The notes beneath the pieces are model-generated. The model saw only the letters and a list, made by a program, of their open reading frames with translations. It had not been told where the DNA came from and made no database searches. A DNA stretch of 64,000 nucleotides from Gari tellinella. Taxonomy: Eukaryota > Mollusca > Bivalvia > Cardiida > Psammobiidae. The position numbers and the translations under genes were made by a program. Shown piece by piece: positions 1 through 12,674 of the stretch (its first letter is position 1; the number at the start of each line of letters is the position of its first letter). The DNA is taken from assembly GCA_922989275.2 (NCBI GenBank), contig OV277871.1, forward strand, positions 63,943,848 through 64,007,847, read 5' to 3'.

Positions 1-15
1 GAAATTTATCAATTA

Positions 16-1929
16 CGAGGGGTGTTCAACAATACGTTGTTATAGTAACGTCACCTCGTAACACCCGGCCCAAAATGTAACAAAACGTAAACTTCAACCA
101 TGTCTTACAGTTTCTCGTGACTACGGACTAGTTGCTTGAGTATAATTTGACCGTTGCCATAGTATGTTATTTTTAACACGGGCTTGAATGTTTAATTTTT
201 TCCCGTGTTACTAATAATCTTCTTGTCATAGAATTTTTGTAAGCTGTTTTACATATATTTACTTACTGTGTTGGCGGTTTTTTTTATTGTAAGGTTGTGG
301 AACAGGGTTTATATTTTATGTACATTGTTCGTCTTTATAGGTGAATATAGGAGATAAGAGTGAGGTCGGGCGCCCCTAATAAAAACGAAAGACTCAAGCA
401 GGAAACGTAACACAAACAATACACCCACCTCTCAAGCAGAACACACACACACAGTCATACCACAACAAACACACACACCCACACACGCAATACAATTCCT
501 ACATCTACACACTAAATAGAAAACAACACGCAAGACAAACATAAAGCAAAGTGAATATAGGAGCCCGCCTTGGTACGGTCAGTAGCAATCAATAATTAAC
601 TATAAATTAATGAATTATTAACAACCACTGGGGGGGTTAAACCTGGGTTTAGGGGCGCCCAACCTCACACTTATCTCCTATATGCACCTATAAAGACGAA
701 CAGTGTACATAAAATATAAACCCTGTTCCACAACCTCACAATCAAAAAGACCGCCAGCACAGTAAGTAAATACATGTAAAACATTTAACAAAAATTCTAT
801 GACAAGATCATTAGTAACATGGGAAAGAATTAAACATGCAAGCCCGTGTTAAAAATAACCCACTATGGCAACGGTCAAATTGTACTCAAGCGACTAGTCT
901 GTAGTTACGAGCAACTGTATGACATAGTGGTTGTTTATGGTTAATTTTTAATTAATTATTGATTGCTACTGACCGTACCAAGGCGGGCTCCTATGTTCAT
1001 TTTGCTTTATGTTTGTCTTGCGTGTTTTTTTCTATTTACTGTGTAGAAAAAGGAATGGTATTGCGCGCGTGTGTGTATATGTGTGTGTATGTGCGTGTTT
1101 GTTATGGTATGACTGTGTGTGTGTTCTGCTTGAGAGGTGGGTGTAATGTTTGTGTTGCGTTTCCTGCTTGAGTCTTTCGTATTTATTTGTGTCGCTCCGA
1201 AATGACGTCTATCACTTGCGTCTGATCTAATATCGTTTCCAAATTTTAGCACAGTTTGGCGCCAAATCTTGACACGACGTCAGTGACGTCACATTAACGT
1301 CTGACTTCATTTGAGCGTAAGCGGCCATTTTGTTTATACAAAGAATGGCGGTTAAAAGCTGTGTTCTCAATGAAAAAAACAGAAAAGAAACTATAAAAAT
1401 GTTGGTGAAGGCATGCGGCAATACTGCAGAGAACGGCATTGCATAAGTGGAACTCGAGGTTTGAAGACGGATACGAAAGTGTGATGGACGAACATTGCAG
1501 CGGACGCCGACGTCAATAACGTGACAGAAAGTTCAGGAAATCAAAGAAATTCTGGAAAAAGACAGACGTATCACGGTAAGCAAAATTAGCCAGCGGGTAG
1601 ACTGTAGTGTTGGGACAGTACGTACCACCATTCATGACAGTTTAAATTTGAGTAGATTAAATAAATGAGATGGATCCATAAAAGGCTGTTGAAGTGTCAA
1701 AAAGCTCAAATGGTGGAGGCGTCAACGTGACGTCGGGTGACATTGGGCCGGATGTGACGAACCTATGTTACCATAACAAACGACATTTGATTATGATTAA
1801 AGTCAATTGTATCAACTTTTCACTGGAAATACAGAATTATCTGGGCATCATTATGTGCAAGTTTCGCGCCGTTCAGTCAAAAACTAAAAGAATGGCAGCA
1901 TCTGTCCGCGTATTTTTGAACACATCTCG
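16..1929 (+). mobile_element. Mariner-like remnant, unit 1
   Basis: The left end CGAGGGGTGTTCAA and right end TTGAACACATCTCG are imperfect inverted repeats flanked by TA (14-15 and 1930-1931). A decayed helix-turn-helix transposase start lies at 1321-1692. The 5' half is invaded by repeat X, which here carries a second, inverted X copy. Confidence 0.75.
361..930 (-). repeat. Inverted copy of repeat X inside forward X
   Basis: Forward X stops after GGGCGCCCCTAA near 380. An inverted X copy follows, with GT-rich text now read as CA-rich and its own TTTAGGGGCGCCC near 648-660. Forward X resumes near 930 at GTGGTTG. No other unit has this extra copy. Confidence 0.7.
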
Positions 1930-2263
1930 TATATCGAATAAATTATCAACATATCTCTTTTAGAGACAACTTGAAATATGCCAGTATGTGGATAGGAGTG
2001 TTCGACTGTATTCTGTGTTATTTATTATACTGCCACGTTTTGTTACTTACTTTTTGTTCCGATATATATCACATGCATACGTGTTTAACAGTGATGTTTC
2101 GTTTTCATGAGAAGTGTATTAATAATTGTTTTTATTTTGTTTTTCCAGAAAAGTTTGCATTGTTTACAACACGGTAAAGGTAGAAAGGAAACCCTCAGAC
2201 TTGTCGAAATTATCTTAGGCCACACAGTGATAAACTTGGGATATAGATTGTGATCAATCATAC

Positions 2264-2380
2264 CTGTGGTACAATTTGTTCCAGTCCAGTTGGGTGTACA
2301 TCTACACTCGTAACCACCCACAACATTTCTACATGTTCCGTCATTCTCACATGGGTTGACATCCGAACACTCATCGCGAT
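2264..2380 (-). CDS. EGF exon 1, class R
   Basis: 117 bp, DRDEC start, SDVNPC. The end is WTGTNCTT, where all other R exons except the one at 49407 have WTGKNC. Acceptor CTTTCAAG, donor GTATGA. It is the most 3' complete exon of the gene in this window. Confidence 0.88.
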
Positions 2381-2935
2381 CTTGAAAGGTAAACAAATTT
2401 AAGTGCATATATACAATATCAAATTTATTCACAAGATAGGTTGAATGTGCATGATAAAGAAATAGTGGCATATGATTTAGAACTCATAAGTTAGTGAGGC
2501 AATTCGTGATGGTTGTTTGTTTTGCTTGTTGCTATCAAATATACATTAAAGATATAAGCGACATAAATTAATGTTTTAACAAAAGCAAAAAAAAACATCT
2601 CTGTCAATATTCAATATAGTAGGATAAATATACCAAGTGGTACAGGTTTCATGATCCCGGAATAATATATAAACGAATTGGCCCCGTTTGTTGATGGAGA
2701 CATAAAAAGAAAACACAAATACAATTGTGAAAAATGAGAAAAATTTCATAGGCTCATGTACATATCGTTTATATTGATTCAAAAACTTTTGGTTATTTTC
2801 GTTTTACCCCCGTCGTGTCGAAATCCGGCTTATTTTGAAGCAATACCCGAGATACGTTTGCACCCAATGTCCGATTCCCAACACCACCTAATACAAATAG
2901 GCTGATTATACAAAATTAACTCATTTCAATCTTAC

Positions 2936-3055
2936 CAGTTTCACAATTATCTCCATAAAACTCGATTGGACATGTGCAATTATACGACCCTTCGTAATTT
3001 GTACAAGTGCCATCATTATCGCAGATTGTAGAATTTTCACTGCACTCGTCTATAT
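2936..3055 (-). CDS. EGF exon 2, class a
   Basis: 120 bp: [12 protein letters not shown], then [15 protein letters not shown] and IEFYGDNCET. It has two N-glycosylation sequons (NST, NCT). Donor GTAAG, acceptor TTTTAG. A TTA microsatellite follows in the upstream intron (3127-3160). Confidence 0.88.
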
Positions 3056-3928
3056 CTAAAATTTATCAATTATATCGGATAATTTATCAACGTTTCACTT
3101 TTCAAGGCCATTGGAAAATAGCAATGTATTATAATTTTTATTATTATAATTATTATTATACCAGATTTATATAGCGTTCTTTTCACGTAGGAGTTGTTGG
3201 TTCAAAAGCGCTTCACGTAAAATTATATAATTGTACCTACAAAGCGAGAAAAGACAAATAAGTACATTCACAATAAACATGATACCTTTGGAGTTACATG
3301 GAAACATGAACATGTTTTATTATTTCCAAGATTATATAATTGTTATACATGTAGTTAGTTTGTGAAGTCAACTTTAAAATGAGTCAAATAATTAAAAAAG
3401 CAATGGCATTTTTTTTAAATATATGAATAGGGTAATCGCCGCTCCTATTTCAGGTAAGTGATACTTTTACGGTAAAAAACATCCAAGTCGCATATAAAAC
3501 ATTGCCTTAATCGATAGCTCTTTCCTCCTTATATTTAACGCGAATGAAAACGTGAAAAATGTTGATCAACAAACGAAAACAAAATGCATAAACAATTGTT
3601 TGATGGGTCAGTTTGCATCGTGGAGTAGACTCAATTGGTTTAAGAGAGAAAGTTTTACCAGTAGAAAACTTCGAATGAATGCAACTGGAATATACGAACA
3701 AACGCTACACTATTTTTCCCAAATAGTTGGAAGGGATAATGTGTTCTCTATAAGGGACAAAAAGGGAAGCCAAATACATTTGTCAAATAATTTGAACAGT
3801 TACATAAGTATAAAGCGTTTGGTTTGAATCAAAACTGACTGAAAATTACTATCGTTGAAATCTAAGCAGCTGATACAAACAGGGATATTACACAACATTA
3901 AATCGTTTCACAATCATTTCCACCTTAC

Positions 3929-4048
3929 CAATTCCACAATTATTCCCACGAAACCCGGATGGGCAAGTGCAATTATACGCCCCTGGGTAATTGTTACAAG
4001 TTCCATCATTCATACAGATTGCAGAATTCTCACTACACTCGTCTATAT
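3929..4048 (-). CDS. EGF exon 3, class b
   Basis: 120 bp: SENSAIC (no sequon), [14 protein letters not shown]. The PGAYNC form is shared only with the exon at 16064. Acceptor TTTCAG, donor GTAAGG. Confidence 0.88.
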
Positions 4049-4602
4049 CTGAAATTTATCAATTATATAGGATAACTTATCAATGTTTCTCTTTTAAAGA
4101 CCATTGGAACATGCCAATATATAAATATAGTTTACCTTATCTACGTAAGCTCCTCCTTTATCTTTGTACAAGCTAGCGGTCACTTTTATACTATAGTGCC
4201 CGTTAATAGTGACAGCTACTAAGTGCGGTTGCGTCATGTGATGACTGCATTACGAAATGTTTTGACGCAAAACAAAATGAATACACAATTGTTTGATGGG
4301 TCAGTTTGTTTCTTGGAGAAGTCTCAACTGATTTAAGAGATAACGTTAATGCCAGTAGAATACGCCAAATAAAATCAAGAGGAATGGACGATCAAATGCT
4401 ACTCTATATCCCCAAATTGGTAGAATGGGCAAGAGGGAAAACTCCAAATACATTTGTCAAATAATTTGAACAATTACCTAGGTACAGAGCGTTTGGTTTG
4501 AATCAAACTGCCTACAAGTGACCATCGCTGACATCTAAGCAGCTGATACAAACAGACATGTTATATGAACATTAAATCATTTCAAAATTAAGTCAAGCTT
4601 AC

Positions 4603-4722
4603 CAATTCCACAATTATTCCCACGAAACCCGGATGAGCAAGTGCAATTATACGACCCTGGGTAATTGTTACAAGTTCCATCATTCATGCAGATCGTAGAA
4701 TTCTCACTGCATTCGTCTATAT
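4603..4722 (-). CDS. EGF exon 4, class c
   Basis: 120 bp: [23 protein letters not shown]. The acceptor TTGTAG differs from the TTTCAG of most D exons. Confidence 0.88.
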
Positions 4723-4979
4723 CTACAATTATCAATAATATCGGACAATTATCAATGTGTCTGATTAAAATGTCATTAGAAAAATGCCAATATGAATAGG
4801 GTATTCGCCGCTCAGATATCAGGTGAATGATGATTTTATTGTTAACAACATACATGTTGCATATCAAATGTGATGTTTTCAGAAACTATGTTATATTGAA
4901 AATGAGCTAAATAGTTTGATATATTTTAAGATATAATTTTGTACATGTCATCAATGCATGTCTTTCATAGTTCTGCCAC

Positions 4980-5960
4980 TAGTAGCGGGGACCACAATGG
5001 AAATAAGGGATATATACGTTTTTCCTTTTTGTGCAATCCTCTGTGTTTAGGGAGCATAATATGTGCATTTTATGTGTATGAATAATTAGTTATAGATTGC
5101 TGTATATGTGGTATGCACTTGTTTTGTCATGTTATGCCACTATTGCCAAATACAAAAATCCAACAATAACAAATCAAACATGGCCGTAAATCGCAACCTC
5201 TTGCCTTCTCGGTATTTTATGCGAATTTGTTTTTGATGTGATCAAATATACTTAGCGACACAAACTAATATTTAAACAAAATTGAGAACAATATCTCCTT
5301 CAATGTTCAATACGGCAAGATTATTTGACCAAGCGGCACAGGTTTCATGATATCAGAATAATATATCCGCGAAAATACCCCGTTTGTTTTGTGGAGACGT
5401 AAAACATACCCAAAAAAAGACAAATTTCATAGGTTCATGTACATAGCGTTTATAGTGTTTCGTATTTTCCTTGTTGCTCTCGTTTTTAGGGCCGTTGTGT
5501 CGAAATGCAAATTATTTTATAGCAATGTCCGGGATACGTTTAAACCCATTGTAGTTGATTCCAGTCGTATCACGTAACACTAAGCCGTGTCGCGCTTTTA
5601 AATCAAATGTCTATTTTCGTTTTATCATACCGGTAGTTTAAAGGTCAACCGTTTTAGTGATATAGGTAAGTTTTTAACTTTCAAAGACCGGTAATGTCCA
5701 TTGAAATGGACATGTATTATTATTCAACTTGGTTGTACATGTATTTCAATATCAATAAAGATCTAATCACAAATGGGGCTTGAAATTAAAACCCAAGCTC
5801 AGTATTCAAATACACAACTTCATTGAGACATAAACGTTTGTTCTATGTTTACAATAAGTGCAAAACGTTACATATGTTGATTAACAGACGCAAATCAAAA
5901 CTACCTACAAATTACTATCGTTGAAATCTAACCGGCTTATATCAACAGGCAATGTTATAC
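4980..5960. other. Intron with deletion junction (unit 1, c-d)
   Basis: No exon is seen. The low part matches the intron next to exon c in unit 5, and the part above about 5230 matches the intron beyond R' (31290 onward). The junction marks loss of d' and R'. Short reading frames here, such as the 62-codon one at 5389, recur in unit 3 but have no domain signature. Confidence 0.65.
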
Positions 5961-5996
5961 AACATTAAATCATTTCACAATCAATTCAAAGCTTAC

Positions 5997-6116
5997 CAAT
6001 TCCACAATTATTCCCACGAAACCCGGATGGGCAAGTACAATTATACGACCCTGGGTAATTGTTACAAGTTCCATCATTCATGCAGATTGTAGCATTCTCA
6101 CTGCACTCGTCTATAT
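5997..6116 (-). CDS. EGF exon 5, class d
   Basis: 120 bp: SENATIC (sequon NAT), [16 protein letters not shown]. The upstream flank begins CTGAAATGTATTAAAG, the d/d' signature. Confidence 0.88.
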
Positions 6117-6680
6117 CTGAAATGTATTAAAGATATTGTATAATTTATCAACGTATCACTACTAAAGACCATTGGAACATGCAAATAGGTGAACAAGCTA
6201 TTCGTAGCTCAAATTTCAGGTAAATGATACTTTTACGGGAAACAACATCCAAGTTACATATCAAATGTGGCCCTAAATCGCAACCACTTGCCTTCTCGTT
6301 ATTTAACGCGAAGTGGAAACGTAAGATTTGTTGATTAACAGACGCAAAACAAAATGAACACAAAATTGTTTGATGGGTCAGTTTGTTTTGTGGAGTAGTC
6401 TCAACTGTTTTAAGAGATAACGTTATGCCAGTAGAATACGCCGAATCAATTAAAGAGGAATGTAAAATCAAATATAACTCTGTATTCCCCCATTTAATTG
6501 AAATGGACAAGAGGGAAATACCCAAATACATTTGTAAAAACCAATGAACAATTACCTAGTTACAGTGCATTTGGTTTGAATGAAAACTGCCTACAAATTA
6601 CTATCGTTGAAATCTAACCGGCTTATACCAAAAGGCATGTTATAGAACATTAAATCAATTCACAATCAATTCAAGCTTAC

Positions 6681-6800
6681 CAGTTTCACAATTATTCCCA
6701 CGAAATCCGGATGAGCAAGTACAATTATACGACCCTGGGTAATTGTTACAAGTTCCATCATTCATACAGATTGCAGAATTCTCACTGCACTCGTCTATAT
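6681..6800 (-). CDS. EGF exon 6, class e
   Basis: 120 bp: [18 protein letters not shown], ending NNCET. The mariner of the next unit begins 18 bp beyond its acceptor side. Confidence 0.88.
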
Positions 6801-6900
6801 CTGAAATATATCAATTACGAGGGGTGTTCAACAATACGTTGTTATAGTAACGTCACCTCGTAACACCCGGCCCCAAAATGTAACAAAACGTAAACTTGAA

Positions 6901-7456
6901 CCATGTCTTACAGTTTCTCGTGACTACGGACTAGTTGCTTGAGTATAATTTGACCGTTGCCATAGTATGTTATTTTTAACACGGGCTTGAATGTTTAATT
7001 CTTTCCCGTGTTACTAATAATCTTCTTGTCATAGAATTTTTGTTAACTGTTTTACATATATTTACTTACTGTGTTGGCGGTCTTTTTGATTAAGAGGTTG
7101 TGGAACAGGGTTTATATTTTATGTACATTGTTCGTCTTTATAGGTGAATATAGGAGATAAGAGTGAGGTCGGGCGCCCCTAAACCCAGGTTCAACCCCCA
7201 GTGGTTGTTAATTTTTAATTAATTATTGATTGCTACTGACCGTACCAAGGCGGGCTCCTATGTTCATTTTGCTTTATGTTTGTCTTGCGTGTTTATTTCT
7301 ATTTAATGTGTAGATAATGGAATGGTATTGCGCGCGTGTGTGTATATGTGTGTGTATGTGTGTGTGTTTGTTATGGTATGACTGTGTGTGTTCTGCTTGA
7401 GAGGTGGTTGTCGTGTTTGTGTTGCGTTTCCTGCTTGAGGCTTTCGTATTTATTTG
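6901..7456 (+). repeat. Repeat X (about 560 bp)
   Basis: Runs from CATGTCTTACAG to TTCGTATTTATT. It has a central GGGCGCCCCTAAACCCAGG and a GT-rich microsatellite segment. Forward copies lie at the same place in all six mariner remnants; free or inverted copies lie at 381, 29068, 42329 and 48256. Class unknown. GGTTCAACCCC resembles a pol III B box, but no convincing A box is seen. Confidence 0.65.
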
Positions 7457-7590
7457 TGTCGCTCCGAAAATGACGTCTATCACTTGCGTCTGATCTAATA
7501 TCGTTTCCAAATTTTAGCACAGTTTGGTGCCAAATCTTGACACGACGTCAGTGACTTCACATTAACGTCTGACTTCATTTGAGCGTAAGC

Positions 7591-7960
7591 GGCCATTTTG
7601 TTTATACAACGAACGGCGGTTAAAATCTGTGTTCTCAATAAAAAAACAGAAAAGAAACTATGAAAATGTTGGCCAAGGCATGCGGCAATACTGCAGAAAA
7701 CGGCATTGCATAAGTGGAACTCGCGGTTTGAAGACGGATACGAAAGTGTGATGGACGAACAGTGCAGCGGACGGCCGACGTCAATAACGTGACAGAAAGT
7801 TCAGGAAATCAAAGAAATTCTGGAAAAAGACAGACGTATCACGGTAAGCAAAATTAGCCAGCGGGTAGACTGTAGTGTTGGGACAGTACGTACCACCATT
7901 CATGACAGTTTAAATTTGGGTAGATTAAATAAGCGAGATGGATCCATAAAAGGCTGTTGA
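7591..7960 (+). pseudogene. Mariner transposase N-terminal fragment
   Basis: One frame reads KICVLNKKTEKKL, stop, then HKWNSRFEDGYESV, CSGRPTSIT, stop, QKVQEIKEILEKDRRITV and GTVRTTIHDSLNL. This fits the helix-turn-helix domain of mariner transposases (WHKRF..GRE.., SGRP, DRR, V..I...L). Two in-frame stops and the absence of any DDE residues show it is broken. Equivalent fragments lie at 1321-1692, 13445-13809, 19724-20095, 25579-25944 and 33652-34024. Confidence 0.72.
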
Positions 7961-8529
7961 AGTGTCAAAAAGCTCAAATGGTGGAGGCGTCAACGTGACG
8001 TCGGGTGACATTGGGCCGGATGTGACGACCCTACGTGACCATAACAAACGACATTTGATTATGCTTAAAGTCAATTTATCAAATTTTCACTGGAAATACA
8101 GAATTATCTGGGCATCATTATATGCAAGTTTCGCGCCGTTCAGTCAAAAACTAAAAGAATGGCAGCATCTTTCGGCGTATTTTTGAACACATCTCGTGTA
8201 TCGAATAAATTATCAACATATCTCTTTTAGAGACAACTTGAAATATGCCAGTATGTGGATAGGAGTGTTCGACTGTATTCTGTGTTATTTATTATACTGC
8301 CACGTTTTGTTACTTACATTTTGTTCCGATATATATCACATGCATACGTGTTTAACAGTGATGTTTCGTTTTCATGAGAAGTGTATTAATAATTGTTTTG
8401 TTTTGTTTTTCCAGAAAAGTTTGCATTGTTTACAACACAGTAAAGGTAGAAAGGAAACCCTCAGACTAGTCTAAATTATCTTCGGCAACACAGTGATAAA
8501 CTTGGGATATATATTGTGATCAATCATAC

Positions 8530-8646
8530 CTGTGGTACAATTTTTTCCAGTCCAGTTGGGTGTACATCTACACTCGTAACCACCCACCACATTTCTACAT
8601 GTTCCGTCATTCTCACATGGGTTGACATCAGAACACTCATCGCGAT
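8530..8646 (-). CDS. EGF exon 7, class R
   Basis: 117 bp: SDVNPC, RNVVGGYECRC, WTGKNC. The protein matches the R exons at 20665 and 37431. Confidence 0.88.
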
Positions 8647-9188
8647 CTTGAAAGGTAAACAAATTTAAGTGCATATATACAATATCAAATTTATTCACAA
8701 GATAGTTTGAATGTGCATGCTAAAGAAATTTTGGAATTCATAAGTTAGTGAGGCAATTCGTGATGGTTGTTTGTTTTGCTTGCTGCTATCAAATATACAT
8801 TAAAGATATAAGCGACATAAATTAATGTTTTAACAAAAGCAAAAAAACATGTCTGTCAATATTCAATATAGTAGGAAAAATATACCAAGTGGTACAGGTT
8901 TCATGGTCTCGGAATAATATATAAACGAATTGGCCCCGTTTGTTGATGGAGACATAAAAAGAAAACACAAATACAATTGTGAAAAATGAGAAAAATTTCA
9001 TAGGCTCATGTACATATCGTTTATATTGATTTAAAAAACTTTTGGTTATTTTCGTTTTACCCCCGTCGTGTCGAAATGTGGCTTATTTTGAAGCAATACC
9101 CGAGCTACGTTTGCACCCAATGTCCGATTCCCAACACCATCTAATACAAATAGGCTTATTATACAAAATTAACTCATTTCAATCTTAC

Positions 9189-9308
9189 CAGTTTCACAAT
9201 TATCTCCATAAAACTCGATTGGACATGTGCAATTATACGACCCTTCGTAATTTGTACAAGTGCCATCATTATCGCAGATTGTAGAATTTTCACTGCACTC
9301 GTCTATAT
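9189..9308 (-). CDS. EGF exon 8, class a
   Basis: 120 bp. The protein is identical to exon 2 (TNYEGSYNC, IEFYGDNCET). The neighbouring TTA microsatellite is at 9380-9416. Confidence 0.88.
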
Positions 9309-10196
9309 CTAAAATTTATCAATTATATCGGATAATTTATCAACGTTTCACTTTTCAAGGCCATTGGAAAATAGCAATGTATTATTATTATTATTATTAT
9401 TATAATTATTATTATACCAGATTTATATAGCGTTCTTTTCACGTAGGAGTTGTTGGTTCAAAAGCGTTTCACATAAAATTATATAAATGTACCTACAAAG
9501 CGAGAAAAGACAAATAAGTACATTCACAATAAACATGATACCTTTGGAATTACATGGAAACATGAACATTTTTTATTATTATTTCCAAGATTATATAATT
9601 GTTATACATGTAGTTAGTTTGTGAAGTCAACTTTAAAATGAGTCAAATAATTAAAAAAGCAATGGCATAATTAAATTTAGTGAATTTTTTTTTTTTTTTT
9701 TTTTTTAATATCTGAATAGGGTAATCGCCGCTCCTATTTCAAGTAAGTGATACCATCCAAGTCGCATTTAAAACGTTGCCTTAATCGATAGCTCTTTCCT
9801 CCTTGTTATTTAACGCGAATGAAAACGTGAAAAATGTTGATCAACAAACGAAAACAAAATGCATAAACAATTGTTTGATGGGTCAGTTTGTATCGTGGAG
9901 TAGACTCAATTGGTTTAAGAGAGAACGTTTTACCAGTAGAAAACTTCGAATGAATGCAACTGGAATATACGAACAAACGCTACACTATTTTCCCCAAATA
10001 GTTGGAAGGGATAATGTGTTCCCTATAAGGGACAAAAAGGTAAGCCAAATACATTTGTCAAATAATTTGAACAGTTACATAAGTATAAAGTTTGAATCAA
10101 AACTGACTAAAAATTACTATCGTTGAAATCTAAGAAGCTGATACAAACAGGGATATTACACAACATTAAATCGTTTCACAATCATTTCCACCTTAC

Positions 10197-10316
10197 CAAT
10201 TCCACAATTATTCCCACGAAACCCGGATGGGCAAGTGCAATTATACGTCCCTGGGTAATTGTTACAAGTTCCATCATTCATACAGATTGCAGAATTCTCA
10301 CTACACTCGTCTATAT
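10197..10316 (-). CDS. EGF exon 9, class b
   Basis: 120 bp: SENSAIC and PGTYNC, where units 1 and 3 have PGAYNC. Confidence 0.88.
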
Positions 10317-10869
10317 CTGAAATTTATCAATTATATAGGATAACTTATCAATGTTTCTCGTTTAAAGACCATTGGAACATGCCAATATATAAATATAGTT
10401 TACCTTATCTACGTAAGCTCCTCCTGTATCTTTGTACAAGCTAGCGGTCACTTTTATACTATAGTGCCCGTTAATAGTGACAGCTACTAAGTGCGGTTGC
10501 GTCATGTGATGACTGCATTACGAAATGTTTTGACGCAAAACATAATTAATACACAATTGTTTGATGGGTCAGTTTGTTTCTTGGAGAAGTCTCAACTGAT
10601 TTAAGAGATAACGTTAATCCCAGTAGAATACGCCAAATAAAATCAAGAGGAATGGACGATCAAATGCTACTCTATATCCCCAAATTGGTAGAATGGGCAA
10701 GAGGGAAAACTCCAAATACATTTGTCAAATAATTTGAACAATTACCTAGGTACAGAGCGTTTGATTGAATCAAACTGCCTACAAGTGACCATCGCTGACA
10801 TCTAAGCAGCTGATACAAACAGACATGTTATATGAACATTAAAACATTTCAAAATTAAGTCAAGCTTAC

Positions 10870-10989
10870 CAATTCCACAATTATTCCCACGAAACCCGGA
10901 TGGGCAAGTGCAATTATACGACCCTGGGTAATTGTTACAAGTTCCATCATTCATGCAGATCGTAGAATTCTCACTGCATTCGTCTATAT
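10870..10989 (-). CDS. EGF exon 10, class c
   Basis: 120 bp: SENSTIC with NCTCPSG, where the c exons at 4603 and 16738 have NCTCSSG. Confidence 0.88.
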
Positions 10990-11853
10990 CTACAATTTAT
11001 CAATGATATCGGACAATTATCAATGTGTCTTATTAAAATGTCATTAGAAAAATGCCAATATGAATAGGGTATTCGCCGCTCAGATATCAGGTGAATGATG
11101 ATTTTATTGATAACAACAAACATCTTGCATATCAAATGTGATGTTTTCAGAAACTATGTAATATTGAAAATGAGCTAAATATTTTTATATATTTTAAGAT
11201 ATAATTTTGTACATGTCATCAATGCATGACTTTCATAGTTCTGCTACTAGTAGCGGGGACCACAATGGAAATAAGGGATATATACGTTTTTCCTTTTTGT
11301 GCAATCCTCTGTGTTTAGGGAGCATATTATGTGCATTTTTATGTGTATGCATAATTAGTTATAGATTGCTTTATATGTGGTATGCACTTGTTTTGTCATG
11401 TTATGCCACTATTGCCAAATACAAAAATCCAACAATAACAAATCAAACATGGCCGTAAATCGCAACCTCTTGCCTTCTTGGTATTTTATGCGAAGTGAAA
11501 ACGTTGAATTTGTTGATTAACAGAGTCAAAACAAAATTAATACACACTTTTTTGATGGGTCAGTTTGTTTCGTGGAGTAGTTTCAACTTATTTAAGAGAT
11601 AACGTTATACTAGGAGAATACGCCGAATTACTTCTAGATGAAAGTACAATCAAATTCTTCTATGCATTCCCCAATAAAATGAAAGGGACAAAAGGGCAAA
11701 ACACAAATACATTTGAAAATGAATTTGAACAATAACCTAGGTACAGGTTTGAATTAAAACTGCCTATTAATGACTATCGTTGAAATCTAATCGGCTAGTA
11801 CCAACTGGCATGTTATACAACATTAACCTATTTCACTATCAAATCAAGCTTAC

Positions 11854-11973
11854 CAGTTTCACAATTATTCCCACGAAACCCGGATGAGCAAGTACAATTA
11901 TACGACCCTGGGTAATTGTTACAAGTTCCATCATTCATGCAGATTGCAGCATTCTCACTGCACTCGTCTATAT
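11854..11973 (-). CDS. EGF exon 11, class d'
   Basis: 120 bp: SENAAIC (no sequon), CSSG, NNCET. The low-side flank is d'-like and the high-side flank is that of exon d, so the exon sits at a d'/d recombination point. Confidence 0.88.
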
Positions 11974-12537
11974 CTGAAATGTATTAAAGATATTGTATAA
12001 TTTATCAACGTATCACTACTAAAGACCATTGGAACCATAAAATAGGTGAACAAGCTATTCGTAGCTCAAATTTCAGGTAAATGATACTTTTACGGGAAAC
12101 AACATCCAAGTTACATATCAAATGTGGCCCTAAATCGCAACCACTTGCCTTCTCGTTATTTAACGCGAAGTGGAAACGTAAGATTTGTTGATTAACAGAC
12201 GCAAAACAAAATGAACACAAAATTGTTTGATGGGTCAGTTTGTTTTGTGGAGTAGTCTCAACTGTTTTAAGAGATAACGTTATGCCAGTAGAATACGCCG
12301 AATCAATTAAAGAGGAATGTAAAATCAAATATAACTCTGTATTCCCCCATTTAATTGAAATGGACAAGAGGGAAATACCCAAATACATTTGTAAAAACCA
12401 ATGAACAATTACCTAGTTACAGTGCATTTGGTTTGAATGAAAACTGCCTACAAATTACTATCGTTGAAATCTAACCGGCTTATATCAACAGGCATATTAT
12501 AGAACATTAAATCAATTCACAATCAATTCAAGCTTAC

Positions 12538-12657
12538 CAGTTTCACAATTATTCCCACGAAATCCGGATGAGCAAGTACAATTATACGACCCTGGGTAAT
12601 TGTTACAAGTTCCATCATTCATACAGATTGCAGAATTCTCACTGCACTCGTCTATAT
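12538..12657 (-). CDS. EGF exon 12, class e
   Basis: 120 bp: SENSAIC, CSSG, NNCET, the same as the other e exons. Confidence 0.88.
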
Positions 12658-12674
12658 CTGAAATTTATCAATTA

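Larger units (their letters stand above)
16..6817. repeat. Tandem unit 1 (type A)
   Basis: This unit holds a mariner remnant and exons R, a, b, c, d, e. In the intron between exons c and d, the text near 5230 (TTTATGCGAA then TTTGTTTTTGATG) joins two sequences that lie about 1.1 kb apart in unit 5. This marks a deletion of exons d' and R'. An extra inverted repeat at 381-930 lengthens the unit. Confidence 0.85.
6818..8196 (+). mobile_element. Mariner-like remnant, unit 2
   Basis: This 1.38 kb copy is bounded by CGAGGGGTGTTCAA and TTGAACACATCTCG. The left TA is intact (6816-6817); the right is TG then TA. Repeat X (about 6901-7456) fills its 5' half. The DDE catalytic part of the transposase is missing, so the copy is dead. 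Confidence 0.78.
6818..12674. repeat. Tandem unit 2 (type B)
   Basis: This 5.86 kb unit has exons R, a, b, c, d', e. Exon d' is followed at once by the intron that follows exon d elsewhere. That fits recombination between d' and d with loss of R'. It is nearly identical to unit 4, including a poly-T run (9687-9706) and TTTCGGCG near the mariner end. Confidence 0.85.

Noticed and set aside
3855..4052. Plus-strand frames over EGF exons ([16 protein letters not shown] type)
   Set aside because: Antisense shadows of D exons; the conserved cysteines and splice sites are on the minus strand.
6148..6531. 127-codon minus-strand frame repeated in units 1-6
   Set aside because: Lies wholly in the d-e intron. 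It is kept only because units are near-identical copies; no protein signature and not joined to an EGF exon.
7150..7220. tRNA gene or clear tRNA-derived SINE in repeat X
   Set aside because: Only a B-box-like GGTTCAACCCC is seen; no A box at proper spacing, no cloverleaf, no oligo-A tail.
7274..7510. Recurring 78-codon frames rich in HTHIHTHIHT (also at 13130, 19409, 25264, 33337)
   Set aside because: They are the reverse reading of the GT microsatellite inside repeat X, with no domain and no start context.
8471..8698. Minus-strand frames starting MNKFDIVYMHLN before DRDEC
   Set aside because: This is read-through of intron sequence into exon 7; the true exon starts after the CTTTCAAG acceptor.
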